NCBI RefSeq assembly: GCF_022539315.1
Contig: NC_066319.1
Location: 30,156,093-30,220,092 of the forward strand
Length of the DNA: 64,000 bases
Reading direction: 5' to 3'
Source of the DNA: Serinus canaria
Lineage: Eukaryota; Chordata; Aves; Passeriformes; Fringillidae
A program made the translations under genes and the position numbers. Positions 46,711 to 59,169 of the stretch are shown here, piece by piece. Below the pieces are notes generated by a model. It searched no databases and was not told where the DNA came from. It was given only the letters and a program-made list of their open reading frames with translations. How positions within the stretch are numbered: position 1 is the stretch's first letter; the number at the start of each line of letters is the position of its first letter.

Positions 46711-49700
46711 CAATGTTCTTTATCACTTTTGTTTCCCACTGTCCTGCAGTCAGATTTTTCTGCTTGTTTTTCACTGTGCCCTTCATGTGTTTTCCATCTC
46801 TCCAGAAATCACTGGCTTTGTTTAAAATAGACTTCGAGCGGCTGCCAAGACTTTATCCAGAGAGGGAGAAAAATGCACGGACGCCAAGTTCCTATAGAGT
46901 TATCAAAAGCTTTCACTCTCCATGAAGAATACACCAGAAGCCTGGTCTTCTCAAGAAGAGTTCTGAATTCTTACTACAAGTCATCCTGCAAGAGCCACCA
47001 AAGCAATTCTGCCCAGGAGAGCAATCCTCAGATCCCAGTGGTGTCTCCTGAGATCTGCTTGCAAGTGCCCTCACAAATCTGTCACATCCTGGGATGTTGG
47101 CCTTTCTTTGCAGTGTATTGAATCTACACAGAAATAGCACAAAGTTAGAGAAAAATTACTTAAGGATGTTTGACTCAACATTTAAAGGTACCCTGTTCAT
47201 AATGTAATAGATTTAATCAGAGCAAAGCTTTGTGCTGTAGGCTTGCAGCCAAGGAAGATTCACCTTGAGGGGCTTTGCTGGCTGTATTTGCTTTCTCTTT
47301 ATGCTTTACCACCTTTTTCTAACCCAACCCTAAAGGGATTTCCTGCTCTGTCTCCAAAAGGAGATGCTATTGTTAAGTAATTCCCAGCTTAGAGCTTAGC
47401 ATCTCCTTCTCTCTGCAACAGTTCAAGTCAGCAAGATAAGTGCATTTAAAATTGAAAACAGGATCAGCTCCTTCATCACCAGGGCAAAAGGTATTGAAAT
47501 AGAGACAAAGACAGATATTCTTTGCTTTTAGTTAGAGCAGTGTGATTTAACTCTGGCTTTTGGACCTGTTTCCTAATATTTCTTGATTAGAAAAGCTTAC
47601 TGAAAATACTTGAGATGGCTGGTGGGGAGAGACTTTCCTGACAGAAGCAGCTTTCGGACAGAACGTAAACAATCCCAGAGCAGGCTTCATGAACAGCACT
47701 CCTCCCACCAGGAGCAAAAACACACCAGCTCAAAGCCAGCAGCTCTGATGCTTTGGTTGCTACAAAAAGCTGTGGTGTGTGTCTAAAAGCTACCAGGAGC
47801 AAAGGGTTGTCCTTGCACACTTTGGTTTCCAAGGGGCAGCAAGGTCTCATTTTGACTAAGTCATGTAACAGTCTCTTGTCACCTGCTCTTTTATCTCACA
47901 AAACAGCATCAGGGAGGGAAAGCTGCGTTGGCTGAAAGAAGTGTGTAGTGGATGCCAGACTTCCTGATGTTTTAAAGAAAGGAGAGACATACAATTTTAG
48001 ATGAAGTGAAAAATTATGATCTCCTGTTTCTCCTATTGCTCATCTCCCTGCTCCCTTTAGAGGCTGTCCTCTGCTCTCTGCTTTGTCACATGTAGCCTTG
48101 GTTTGCTGCAGCTGCTTTTGTTATGTTCCTCCTCTTACTCTTCCTAAGAAAATAATATCAAGTCCTCATTATTTTTTCCTGCATGTTGAAAGAGACTGAT
48201 ACAAGCAAAGTCTTCTGCAAATCCTGGCTGCAGAAAGCCATGTAGGTATTCCGTGAAGCCTGAGGGAGCTGGATGCTGATGTCCTTCCTCACTTCACCAC
48301 CAGCACGGATGCAGTGTTTTCAGGGAAAAGGGAATGTCCCTGACTATGCTACCCCTGTACATGTGTGTATCCCTACAGTGATTAAGTCTGCAATTATGGT
48401 AAGCACACAGAGAACTCAATACACAAAAGGTGAACTTGTTTTGAAAGTCTGGGCAACAACATCTTGATGACTCACTTTATCTCTGTAAAGAATGACTGAA
48501 AAATACTTCTCTCTCCATAGTATTGTGACAAATCAGAATACTCTAGAAAGCATCTTGGAGGAAATTGCTGCTCCTAGTCCTATTGTAAATTAAATATTTG
48601 GTCATTCCCCTCATTCATGGTGCTAATGCTCTGTAGGAAAGGAGTAGAACTTTCACTGCTTTTTTCCTAATACTGTTTTACTGCCACTTCTTGTGTAAGC
48701 AGGAGAGTGCTCATTGAGCCCAAAGCAGTCCTGCATTACAAAATATCTTTCTATCTAACCTGGTTCACTGAATCCCAGAAAGCTGAGTATCCACTGCAGG
48801 AGTTAGCCTTAGATGTTGTTAAGACACACAGCTACTCCCCAGTTCACAGTGGGGAGGGGGGAAGGAAGGGGGAGACTGAATAACAGAAAACCCCTGGTGC
48901 TGTGAAAAATGGAGTGAGGTGTAAGAGGGAAGAGATGCAGCACCCAAGTAACCAGCAAGAACAAAGGACAAATTCAGCCTTTGCACAGCAAGCAGAAATT
49001 TATAAAAGGCATCAGACCTTGCTTCTTGCTTAGTTTTTTTCGAACAGCTCAGAAAATGAAGTGAATTAATAGTTTCCAAACCTAACAGGTAAGTTTGCAG
49101 CAATCAGAAACATGAGAATAAAAGGGTGGTGAAGCAATATTGAGAAAGAAGATTACATACTGGAAATTGGGCTCTGTGCAAAATCTTTTTTCTGTCTTTT
49201 TTTTTTTTTTTTTTGGTTACTGTAACTATAAGCAAGAAATGTGTGCCAGAGGAAATGAGAATTTAAGAAAATATAGACAGTTTGGCAGGGCCACAAAATG
49301 AAAGCTTTAAGGAAAGAACATTTAGAGAACAGAAGGAAATATTAGTGGGAGAAATGATAGCAGCATAAAAACATCACCTTTTGAAAGATATCATTTTGCA
49401 CCCAACTTTTTAACATCATTTAACATGCATATGGTAAGTTTTATCATATTGATGCTTGGATGGGAAATTATAAGCGTCTGTTTTTTTTAACCTGCTGGGA
49501 GAAAAAAGTGCATGCAGAAAGGCAGGGAAAGAAGAAAGCAATTCCAGCAACTTAATAGTTAAGGTGTTGGAATAGTTACCAGACACTGTTTCTGTAGGAA
49601 TGATGAAGCTGAGATTTAGAAGACGTTGAAAGAATTGTGATTCTGAATGGCCAAATACACATTAGTGCCCCCACCTTGACACAAATAAACCACAGCTGCC

Positions 49701-52700
49701 TGGACAGCATAATTCCCTTTTGGCTTGAAACTGTATATGTTATTTAGAAGGCTCTTTGAGAATAGAAGTAGCCCAGTGAGAGATTCATAGAGAAGCCAGG
49801 GATCTAAAGCTGACCCAGCAAATAACTGCTTCTTGCTGTCTGTGCTAGAAAACGAAGTCAGTTGGATCCCTAGCAAAGGTAGCTGGAAATATAGAAAAAT
49901 AAGCCCTGATCCTTTCCTCTAAGAAGATAACAAAGAGATAGCAGGTGCTTGGAAGCTGTGGCGAAAGGCCTTGTTTTGAATCACTGTGAGCATGGAGCTT
50001 GTGCTGCCATGTTTGCCTTTGGTTGGATGTCAGCAGAGAATGGAATTTGGCTCCTCCTCATTCTGCAATGTGTAATTTTTATCTCTCCAATATGTGAAGT
50101 CACCAAACCTTCTGACCTGTTTACTCAGTGCTTCCAGAGGCCGATCATTTCAGAACATTACCACGTTACAGGTACGTGGAGTCCCCAGTTCAACCCTTTA
50201 TAGTAGTTATTTATTACTCTGGTTTGGTCTGTGAATGCTGAAACCACAGTTTTTTCTGCCCCAGCTGGCCCACTGCAGGGCCTCACCCTCTTCAGCTTCT
50301 GCCACCCAAAACCCCCTGGTCCTTGTGCAAGAGTAGCTTCAGCAATCCATTCAGCCAGCTGGTCCTGGCTCCACAGCCCTCAGCCTGCATACCCATCTGC
50401 AAACAACGTGCTGGCCAGACAGGAGCATCCATGGAAGGCATCACAAGCATCATGCCAGAGCTGTGGACATCAAATGTTCCACAAGGCCAAGGGTGGAAAG
50501 GGCAGCCTGCCTGTGGTTGCTTTTCATGAAACTTCACCAAAAGTTCCTGTGGAGCATACTCAAGAAAAAAGGGGAAGAGCCTGGTGGCGTGGTGGGAAAT
50601 TTGGATTGTTTTGTACTTATTCCCATGGTATACCAGCTTCCAATCATTGATTGAGAAATGAAAGACTAAACAGCCCTTCTGTTCCAGGACAGTGGTGGAG
50701 TTTGTTTAGGCAGGGTCTGTCAGAGCTTGCAGTCTACCCATAGTGATGTGAGACTCAGCCTTGGATGGAAAACTGGCCCAAGAAAACTAAATATTTGAGC
50801 AGCTAATCTGTGCTGCACTATCAGTACCTGAGATAGGTAATTAAAGCTAGCTCTTGCAGAGCTACAAAGTCTCTGGCCATGCCTTTATGTTGCAGTGTTG
50901 GCATCCTCTCAGGTGCCTGAGAATCTTTGCTTCCAGCCTCCCTTTGGAATTACTTAGTGCTAAATGCACCATGTGTAATGGAATTTATTTAGTCAGACAT
51001 AAATATCCCTGTGGATATCATGGGACCATTCCTTGATGCAAATCACTGCCATTCATGCTTTGGGATACTATGCTCCAAGATGCTGCACTGTGCTGGGAGA
51101 GGCAAGTCACTGCTTTCCAGAAGGAAGCAACCACAAATGCACTGCACTCACCATTTGTCCCTTTTGTTTGCCCTTCAGGCTGCCGAGTGCTTTGGTAGCC
51201 TCACAACTGCAGGCATCACATGAGCAAATCTTTGGATGTTTGCTCCTGTCAGGCCTGTTGGTTAAATATTTGGGAAAGGTGGCTACAGCATGCAGGTCAC
51301 TGAAATGCAGGAAGGATCCCAAAGTGTTTTACAAATGGTGTTTAACTCATGGTTCATCCCATCTAATGTAAGGGTTTTGCCTGGAATACTTAAATTGAAG
51401 CTTTGTCACTTTGGCTTAGTTTCTGTCATCCAGAGAAGCCTTCTAGTTCTTAGCAATTTATAACCCACTGATGGGGTGCTGAAAATCCAGCCTGAAACAC
51501 CACCTACATCCTGTGTGAAGAGGATGAAGACCAGGAAGCACTCATCTTCATCCCACTGGGAATTCCCTTGCTTACAGCAGGGTGGGTGGAGGAGGGGAAT
51601 GGTGTCTCATGGAATACCCAGGATACGGGCAAACCCCTCTGGCCTTTACTGCTTCACATCCCTGTCAGGTGTGATCTAGGACACAGTAGTGTATATTCCT
51701 TGAAATAGTGTATATTCCTGGCAGTTCTTACAGCTGGAAACTCCCTGGGATGTTGCCTTGCTTAGCCAAAGCTGGGAGAGTAAGTTGCTCTTTCACAGAA
51801 AGCCAGGGAAACCCCTGACTGCAGAGGGAAGGGTCAGAGATGCTGCCAGTGGAAGCTACAGAGATAAGCCTGGGTCAGGTAAACCCACTGGCCCATGCAG
51901 GAAGGTTAGAAAAATGAGTCAGAAAGTGAGGAACATGCTCATGTAAGCTGTGGCACCAGCGTACAGAAAGGCTCTGTGATTCACAGGACGAACTATGAAC
52001 TTTTGGAAATGGGTTCTGGACCTCCTCCTTCTGCCTGAGCCCAGCTCAGAGCTTCTTCTGCGATGGAGCCTAGGAGAGGAAATGCTGGTGACATTCACTA
52101 CTGTCACCAAGGTCTACATATTGTGCTGTCACTTGTTTTAGGGTGCTGGGGAAGGTCTGCACACTATGTGCTGTATTCAGTGTAGGCTCTATGAACATTT
52201 AAACCATCCTGTGACACAAGCCTGGAGGTCTGGGGCAGGGTGTGCTGGAGATACCATGGGTCTCTCAAGAGCTGGACCGGTCCTTGAGGCTTAGGGCAAC
52301 TGGAGGTACCAGAATTTCTGCCTGGAAGAGAGGAAGAATTAGAAAAGTGAAGGCAGAAACAGTGCCGTGGCCATTAAAATCACAGGATTCATAGATGAGT
52401 GGATAACAGACCAATACAGCCACCAAGCCCCCTTCTGGTCTTACTGCAGCAGCAGTGCACACCAAGCATGCCTTGCTCAAGAGAAGTGAGTCCTCTGTGC
52501 TCTTTTATATGGAGCTTGATGGCTGCTTTGGGAATGCCAGTCCTGGTGGGCACACGAGGGATGCCCTGTGCTTTCCGACCCTACTGGTCTGGCATATTGC
52601 CCAGAGTTTGGAATTGTGTGCACATCTGTGGTGTCTGTGCCTCAGGAGGGATGGAGGTGACTTCACTCACTTTAGTGCCATGGTGGCAGTCCATTTTCAC

Positions 52701-52926
52701 CACACCACTGTTGGTCCAGTGGTGAGCTGGGTCACCTAAGCACTGCCTTCATTTTTCAGATACAGTATGAAATGACTTACTGCCACACCACTGTGTCTAA
52801 GAGTGAGTAAATGAAGCTAGATGGTCCTGTGCAAGAACATTGACTTGCAACATTAAATTAGAGATGTGATATGAAAAACATAAATCAAACTCTTGCTATT
52901 GGTAACAGAGAAGCAATTTTCTCCAG
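46711..52926. other. Intergenic DNA
   Basis: No recognisable gene is present. A perfect U1-type donor CAG|GTAAGT occurs at 49086-49094, and a 20-nt T-run near 49197-49216. Two 14-bp copies of 'tagtgtatattcct' lie in tandem near 51687-51719. Confidence 0.45.
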
Positions 52927-53020
52927 GGGAGATCACTATAGAAGATATCTTGCATCTTTTGGAAAAAGAAATGTTGGCTGCTGCCAGAGAGAGGATACAG
53001 AATAAACAGACTGTGAATAG
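52927..53020 (+). other. Candidate exon of an unrecognised gene
   Basis: The segment lies between an acceptor (TTTTCTCCAG) and a donor (AATAG|GTATGG). Its open frame reads GEITIEDILHLLEKEMLAAA and then continues RERIQNKQ, an amphipathic, Leu/Glu-rich, helix-like sequence free of simple repeats. I do not recognise the family. Length is 94 nt, so it would shift phase if skipped. It may still be a chance open frame. Confidence 0.3.
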
Positions 53021-53208
53021 GTATGGCAGTTCAGGCCCAGGAGTGAATGGGCCACAGTGCCAGCAAATGGCTCCCACCCACTGCACTGCCAAACACTCTT
53101 CCTCAAGTGAGAGCCAAATACTATTGCCTGTGTCACCAAACTCAGAGGTAATAAAGATCAGCTGGCCAAGTGAAAAGCCACTTTGCTTTTTCCTTCCCCT
53201 ATCTGCAG

Positions 53209-53386
53209 CAAATAGAGGACAACAAGGGCAAGGAGCCCCCTGTTCCTCATCACAGCTGCTGGGGTCCCCTTTCCCCCAGGCTGCCTTCTGCCCCCATGGC
53301 CAGGCTGCCTTCACCAGCCCCCTGGGGAGGGGAAAGCTCAGCTGTGCATAATCTTGATGTGATACAGCTACAGGCTCAGTTAGCAG
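53209..53386 (+). other. Second exon-like segment
   Basis: An acceptor (CCTATCTGCAG) and a donor (TAGCAG|GTACAC) bracket an open frame beginning QIEDNKGKEPPVPHH and ending NLDVIQLQAQLA. Spliced directly to 52927-53020 with the obvious sites, the frames do not agree: a stop appears at once. The two would therefore need an alternative site, an intervening exon, or a non-coding explanation. Confidence 0.2.
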
Positions 53387-54469
53387 GTACACGCAGTGAA
53401 GGTGAATATTGAGAGCTGCTTATAGGATTGACTTTTCATTAAGATGAATCTATTGTAATTAAGCCTAACAGAGATGTTTGTGCTAATGCTGCATTATTAA
53501 TTGCCTGAATTCAATCCTTCTTTTTTCAAAGTTTTTAAGCACATGAAGTTTCTTTACCTTTTTTTTCTTTCTGTCTTGTATTACTTCTCCCTCTAGAATA
53601 TATACTGGTGTGCCTTTTCTTCTTTCAATGTCTGTTTTCTCTCATGACCAATTTTTTTTCTGTTTTGTTTAATTGTTTTCCTCCTGATTTATTATTCCAA
53701 GCCCATGCTAGGCAGTCTGTTTATTTATAATTTGGATTATTTTAAAATGGATACAGAGCTCTAGGTCAGTGTTTAAAAATTAACTAAAAAAATACACAAA
53801 TGAGGCCCAGTGGTCAACATAAGATTACACATCCTCTAGGATTCGCATGCTACTCCAAATAAACCACTGGGGAATACCAGCCCCAGGCCCCAAAAACATG
53901 GAAAATTCACTAATCTGGACTGAAGTGGGCTGGTATAGAACATATATATGGGAACCCCTCACAGAAAACACCAGGCTACACTTCTTACAATTGAATCAGC
54001 AGGTGTTAGTATGAACCCTTGGGAGGAGTGACAGTGATGGTGTCTATGGCAGAGAAATGCTGGGCTTTGCCCAGCCCAGGTACCCACTTCCCAAGAGCTG
54101 ATCCTCTCACATTTAGGCATTTTGGGAGAATGAAATTCCAAGGAGAATAATGTGGCACTCACAATACTTAGCACAAGACCAAAGCATCCTAAACTTCTAC
54201 TGCACCTTCCTCCTTCCAGTGGAAAGGAAAACCCAGGGAAGGCAATGGGTGTTGTTCTGCACAGAGAGAGAACCCACCCGTCAGCTCCCCCCTGCTTTGG
54301 CACTACCCCGCATATGGTACCCTGAGGTTGTATCCCTCTCTTCACAGTCCATTGCAAAACTTCTCCAGTAAACAAACAAACGGTGTCAGCCACTGTGTGT
54401 ATTTGAGAGGCAGCACTGCCTGTGGAGGAGGAGGGGCAGCAGCCCCGGGTGGCAGCAGGCAGTACAGCG
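53387..54469. other. Intergenic DNA
   Basis: AT-rich sequence (53400-53950) grades into mixed sequence. No gene is recognised. Confidence 0.45.
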
Positions 54470-54920
54470 CAGGCAGGCCTGGATGGCAGCAGGCAGTGCA
54501 AGCAAACAGGCCTGGATGGCAGCAGGAGTGCAGGCAGGCCTGGATGGCAGCAGGCAGTGCAAACAGGCCTGGATGGCAGCAGGCAGTGCAGTGTAAGCAG
54601 CCCTGGATGGCAGTGTGCAGTGCAAACAGCCCTGGATGGCAGCAGGAGCGCAGTGTAAGCAGCCCTGGATGGCAGCAGGCTGTGCAAACAGGCCTGGATG
54701 GCAGCAGGCAGTGCAAACAGGCCTGGATGGCAGCAGGCTGTGCAAACAGCCCTGGATGGCAGTGTGCAGTGCAAACAGCCCTGGACGGCAGCAGGCTGTG
54801 CAAACAGCCCTGGATGGCAGTGTGCAGTGCTAGCAGGCCTGGATGGCAGCAGGCAGTGCAAACAGCCCCGCTGGCAGTGTGCAGTGCTAGCAGGCCTGGA
54901 TGGCAGCAGGCAGAGGGGGT
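54470..54920 (+). repeat. 29-bp minisatellite, about 15 units
   Basis: The unit core is GGATGGCAGCAGGCAGTGC followed by AAACAGGCCT. Starts fall at 54481, 54514, 54542, 54571, 54605, 54634, 54667, 54696, 54725, 54754, 54783, 54812, 54841, 54870 and 54898. Spacing is mostly 29 bp, with 28 and 33-34 bp variants. Three main unit types differ at the middle (GCAGGCAGTGC, GTGTGCAGTGC, GCAGGCTGTGC). The unit has no stop in any frame, and 29 is not divisible by 3. The long frames of over 300 codons on both strands here are therefore artefacts. Confidence 0.97.
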
Positions 54921-56759
54921 GGCCATGCCACAGCCGGCCTTGGCCATGAGTGCACAGCAGGGAGAGGGCCCAAGCCATCGCGCGCCCAAAGGGAAGCGGT
55001 GCCGAGGTAAGGTGGCCACAGAAAAACCATCACCCCCCAGCAAACAGGGTTCCCCACAGGTGCTGCCATCAGTGCTCCGAGGTCCCTTGTCCCTGCATGA
55101 AGAGTACAGTGCTGAGGGGTGGCCTGAGGCCGCACGGAGAAAGCAGTGCCCTTGCTCATGCCCAGAGAGGCCTCGGTGGCAGGGCCAAAGGGAGAAGCAC
55201 TTTGGGCTTTTCAATGCTGGCTTGACAACTGGGCACATTGAGCTGATTTGCACAAAGGTTTGAAGCAGTGGCATGGAGTAGCCAGCGCAGTGTGTCCTGC
55301 TCATCCCCCTGCAGAGCTGAGGGCATGTCCACCAAAGGCAAGAACACCGGAGATGCAGGAAATAAATCCACCTGCTCTGTCAGTCACAGCTTGGGCTGCT
55401 GCTTTAGATACACAGATCTTTCACAGTGGTGCAAAGAGGGAGCAAAAGACAGAGGCAGGGCCGTTGTGTGGAGATGCTGATGCTGGACACCAAACCAGCA
55501 CCGCTCCCACTGCAGCAGAAGGGTGATTTAGCTGTTGCCCCAATGAAAACAAGATCAGGCTTTTTAGTGCGGTGTTAACAGCTATGTTAAAATCCTCACA
55601 CTTTCCAACAAAAGAAAGGCCCTCAGAGAAACCCAAACAAACACTCACACAAGCAACACTGGAAGTTGGCTTGAGTTACAAACACAGGAAATTAAATACA
55701 AAACCATGTTACAATAGCATTGAGGATCTGACTTAAAACAAGCCAGACTAGAGCATGCACTGTTCAGATGGCTGTATTTTTCCCTACCCCCACTCCCAGA
55801 GGGATTGTCTCTATAAATACACGCATGCATGGCAGTAGTTGTATGTTTGTATATACGCATACATGCATGCACAATTCCTACCACATTGAATAAACCAGGG
55901 AATTAAAGAATACAGTAGCCTTTCCATGGACTGAGTTGGCCCAGTGTACAAGTACATGAAGGTGTTTCAGCCAGGATTGCAAGTACAGTATATTATGGGG
56001 AGAAAGTTTGCTTGGCTTTTTTTTCTTCATTCCCAAATAGAGATTCTCGCAAAGATTCAGTTCCCAGCACAATTTCACAACAAACGAAGGCGCAACTGAG
56101 AACAGGGTGAAGGTGAGAGCAAGAACAAGAAGACAAGAGTTCCTTAAACAAGTTTTATTGCTGAAGAAAACATCATGTTTAATCATCAGTTTCAACTGCA
56201 CTATCAGAAGACACGTTTATTCCAAGAGAAATTCACACCAAGGGTTATGCCAGTACAGCAGGATTACCTGGAAAAAATACTCTCCTGACTGACAGAGCTT
56301 TAATGGGCTTTACTCTTCCGTGCCCCTTGGTATGACAGCCAGCACGCTGCCATCAGGTGCCATTACATGTCCTCAGCAGGAGGCTCTTCTCACCTCCGGT
56401 TGCAGCCTCACTCTGCTGGAGGCCGGTGGAAAGGGAGGGTGGCCTCAGGTTAACATGTCTTGACTTGTCCCTTTCTGTAGGCAAAGCCCTTTCCCTTTGC
56501 TTCAAATCCCTATCTCGTGGCCTCGGTCCTAAGGTACACGCTTGTTTTTCTGCTTTTATCTTCAAAACACTCACAAATGTATTTCAAATGAGAACTCTAT
56601 TATGTTTTCCTTTCCTTTATTACACTTTGCTACAGTTTGTCAATACCGGCTACCGGTGTTATTTGAGGCCACACTTTAAAAAAAAAAAAAAAAAGGTCCT
56701 TCCCGAGCTCTGCACATTTATCTGAAGTTCTGCATAAGGTCACATGTCTCCTCCACCAG
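54921..56759. other. Intergenic DNA
   Basis: No gene is recognised. An A16 tract lies near 56678-56693, and alternating CATGCATG-type purine-pyrimidine stretches lie near 55822-55872. Confidence 0.45.
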
Positions 56760-57075
56760 AAGGTCTTGCAAAGTTAAACAAAGTCCCCTCGCTTGCTCTG
56801 TCTGAGTAAATACAGACCATATTGGAGTAAATAAACAGCCAGGCAGTGTCCCAGACAATGGGCCTTGGCGATGAATTAATAAACTCTGCCTCTCGCATTA
56901 GTAGAGTGTGACTGGAACTGGCAGGAGGCCCTGGCGGGACTCCAGAAACGATTATTACTAGACAGAGCCAAAGGAGACTTGGCACGGCGCGGAGCCCACA
57001 GCTGGAGATTAGGTAACAGAGCCCGCCTGCTCGCCGAGCTGCCAGGGCGTTGGTTACCCTGCCTGAGGAGAGGGT
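56760..57075. promoter_or_regulatory. Candidate conserved non-coding element downstream of BMF
   Basis: This is a motif-dense, CpG-containing block. It has a forkhead-type GTAAATAAACA (about 56826-56836), a SOX-like ACAATGG (about 56854-56860) and a homeobox-rich GAATTAATAAAC (about 56873-56884). A GGTAAC (about 57012) and an inverted GTTACC (about 57052) lie about 40 bp apart. No coding frame is convincing. Enhancer function is inferred. Confidence 0.35.
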
Positions 57076-58681
57076 CAGGGCTCTGCTTTTGTAGCTCACA
57101 TTCACGTAGGGTGCCTATCTCTGAAACTCACGCTGCTCCGGTCTGTAATCCATGGCTTTATTCTGCAGGATCAAACTGCCATCCCAAACCCTGGCAGCTG
57201 ACCAAATGCTTGTCTGCTGAAACTACAGAGGATGAGCCTGTACCACCCCTGTCCTGTGCAGCACCCAGAGAATCTGGTACCCATGGGGAAACAGGGCTTG
57301 GTGGCACTGCACAGGCAACGCAGCAGGGCAGCGCTGTTCTGGGTGAGGAAGCAAGAATTGCTTCTGTCGAGGGAAGCTACATCTGGGCTTGTCTTCTGAG
57401 CTGGGGGTTGAATCCAGAGCAAGGAGGTCTGCTGAGGATGTAAAGTCCTTCTGATGGCTTGCTCTGGGGGTTGGCTGAAACCCACGGGGAGCCACTGCTC
57501 TTTCTGAGCAAGACAAAGTTGTCACCCAGACATACTGATAAAGGAGGTGGACATAGGAAGGGACCATGGTAACCCAACCCCTCTGTTCCTACCTCCAAAG
57601 AAAAGGTGTCCATGTTGCTTCATGAACTGTGGTGTTGCAGCCCCTGAGCTCTCTCCCAAACCCAAAGAACCACTGCCTTGGAGATTGGGAGCCTGGCCGA
57701 TGCTCATGTTAGATGAGCACTGCAGCAACCTCAGGTAGCAGGTTTATCATCTGGGCTACCTCCAGCATGGATGCCCTGCTGACAAAGCTCTTTTGCTTCC
57801 AAGAGCTGAGCTACCTTCTGCACCCAGTGTTATCCTGGTTTATTTAGACCTGCTTCTTGGATCTCTGACATGGGGCTGCTCATTGCCATGCACAGACATG
57901 CCTGTGTTTGCAACTCACATCCCTGCAATCAGCTGTAAACCTGTTAACAATATATCAGTCAGGCCTGGCAGTAGTGTGCTGGAGTACAGGTGGAGGGGGA
58001 AGTGATGCCTCCTCCTGCTGTGAAGCATTTTGAGGAGTATGAATGCAAAACTCAAACTTTTTCAGTGTCTGCTGATCAAGAGAGGCTGTATGCTAAACCA
58101 CTCTCTTCTCATTCATATATCCATGGTGAGAAGATGGTGGTCTGAACTGCATCCCTGAGGGCCCCACACTATTCTGATGACCCTAATTTCAGGAACATCG
58201 CTTTTTGGTGCGCATGTCTTTTACATCTCAATGTCTGCAGCTCTGAAAATGAAAAGGTATAAATCAGCCTGAGAGCCATTAGCATGAATAGAACTACCTG
58301 GATTACCTCGGAAATACACTTTGCCGAATATAAGGTGGTAAGAAAAGTTACCAAAATGAAGAGAATGAGGTCTTTTATTTCACATATATGCAATGGTAAA
58401 TGGCATTTTCTTATCCTCATTTACTGCTGAATCTCCAACCTGTCCTGGACTGAATGCCCCCAGAGAAGAACAATAATAGTTCCCAGCTCTGAATACTGCC
58501 TTTTGTCATCAGGTTTGAAAGCCCTTCACAAAGGAGAGGAATCTCATTTTCTGTGTTTTTCCACAGGGAGAAAAGGGGTCACGCAGGCAGAGCCGGAGCG
58601 CCGCTGCACTCAATGCCAGCCCGCTGTTGTGCCTCGTTCCCAGGACACGACCATGCCCTCGGCTGCCACCCACTCCGGAGT

Positions 58682-58721
58682 CTGCAGTGCTGCAGTACTG
58701 CAGTGCTGCAGTGCTGCAATG
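58682..58721 (+). repeat. Tandem 8-bp repeat (CTGCAGTG)5
   Basis: Five consecutive 8-bp units are present, the second and fifth with one change each. Each of the first four contains a CTGCAG palindrome. Confidence 0.9.
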
Positions 58722-59140
58722 CCCCTTGCGTGGGCTTGTCCGATAAACATTCTCTGTCTGTGCATGAGACTGCGAATGCCCCTGGTGTGAGCGACTAGCT
58801 GGTGGTTGAATCAAACGGAGTACTTTCCACGGAATGCCGACCAGGGCTAATGTAAAACTGACTCCACAGCCCTTTGCTCACTCTCCAAGCTCCTCCTTCC
58901 TCAGCAAGCAAGCGGTTTTTTTCTTTCATAACAAAACTTGAAGCGAAGGATTGCTTTCCATTACCTAAAGTGCAGATCTTGTCCTTCTCCTTAAATCACC
59001 TTCAGCTTGATGAGCGTGGGCACTCCTTGCTGGTGCCTCTAAACATCGCCTGGAGAGAAAACCTCTGCGGAAAGTGAAATTCAGAAGAGCTAATAAAACA
59101 TTTTCTGAAGAGTTTGAATCTCTCATTCCAAAGAAAACAA

Positions 59141-59169
59141 AAAGGTCGGCTGACCTTTCAACCTGACCC
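59141..59169. promoter_or_regulatory. Clustered nuclear-receptor half-sites
   Basis: A perfect inverted repeat AAAGGTC-ggct-GACCTTT (59141-59158) contains two AGGTC-type half-sites. A third, TGACCC, follows at 59164-59169. Receptor binding is possible; function is not shown. Confidence 0.3.

Noticed and set aside
46530..46925. 131-codon frame with poly-Glu
   Set aside because: Driven by the GGA microsatellite; the flanking residues are not recognisable.
53959..55304. Open frames of 311-339 codons on both strands
   Set aside because: They run through the stop-free 29-bp minisatellite. The peptides are the repeat read in rotating frames, with no family resemblance outside it.
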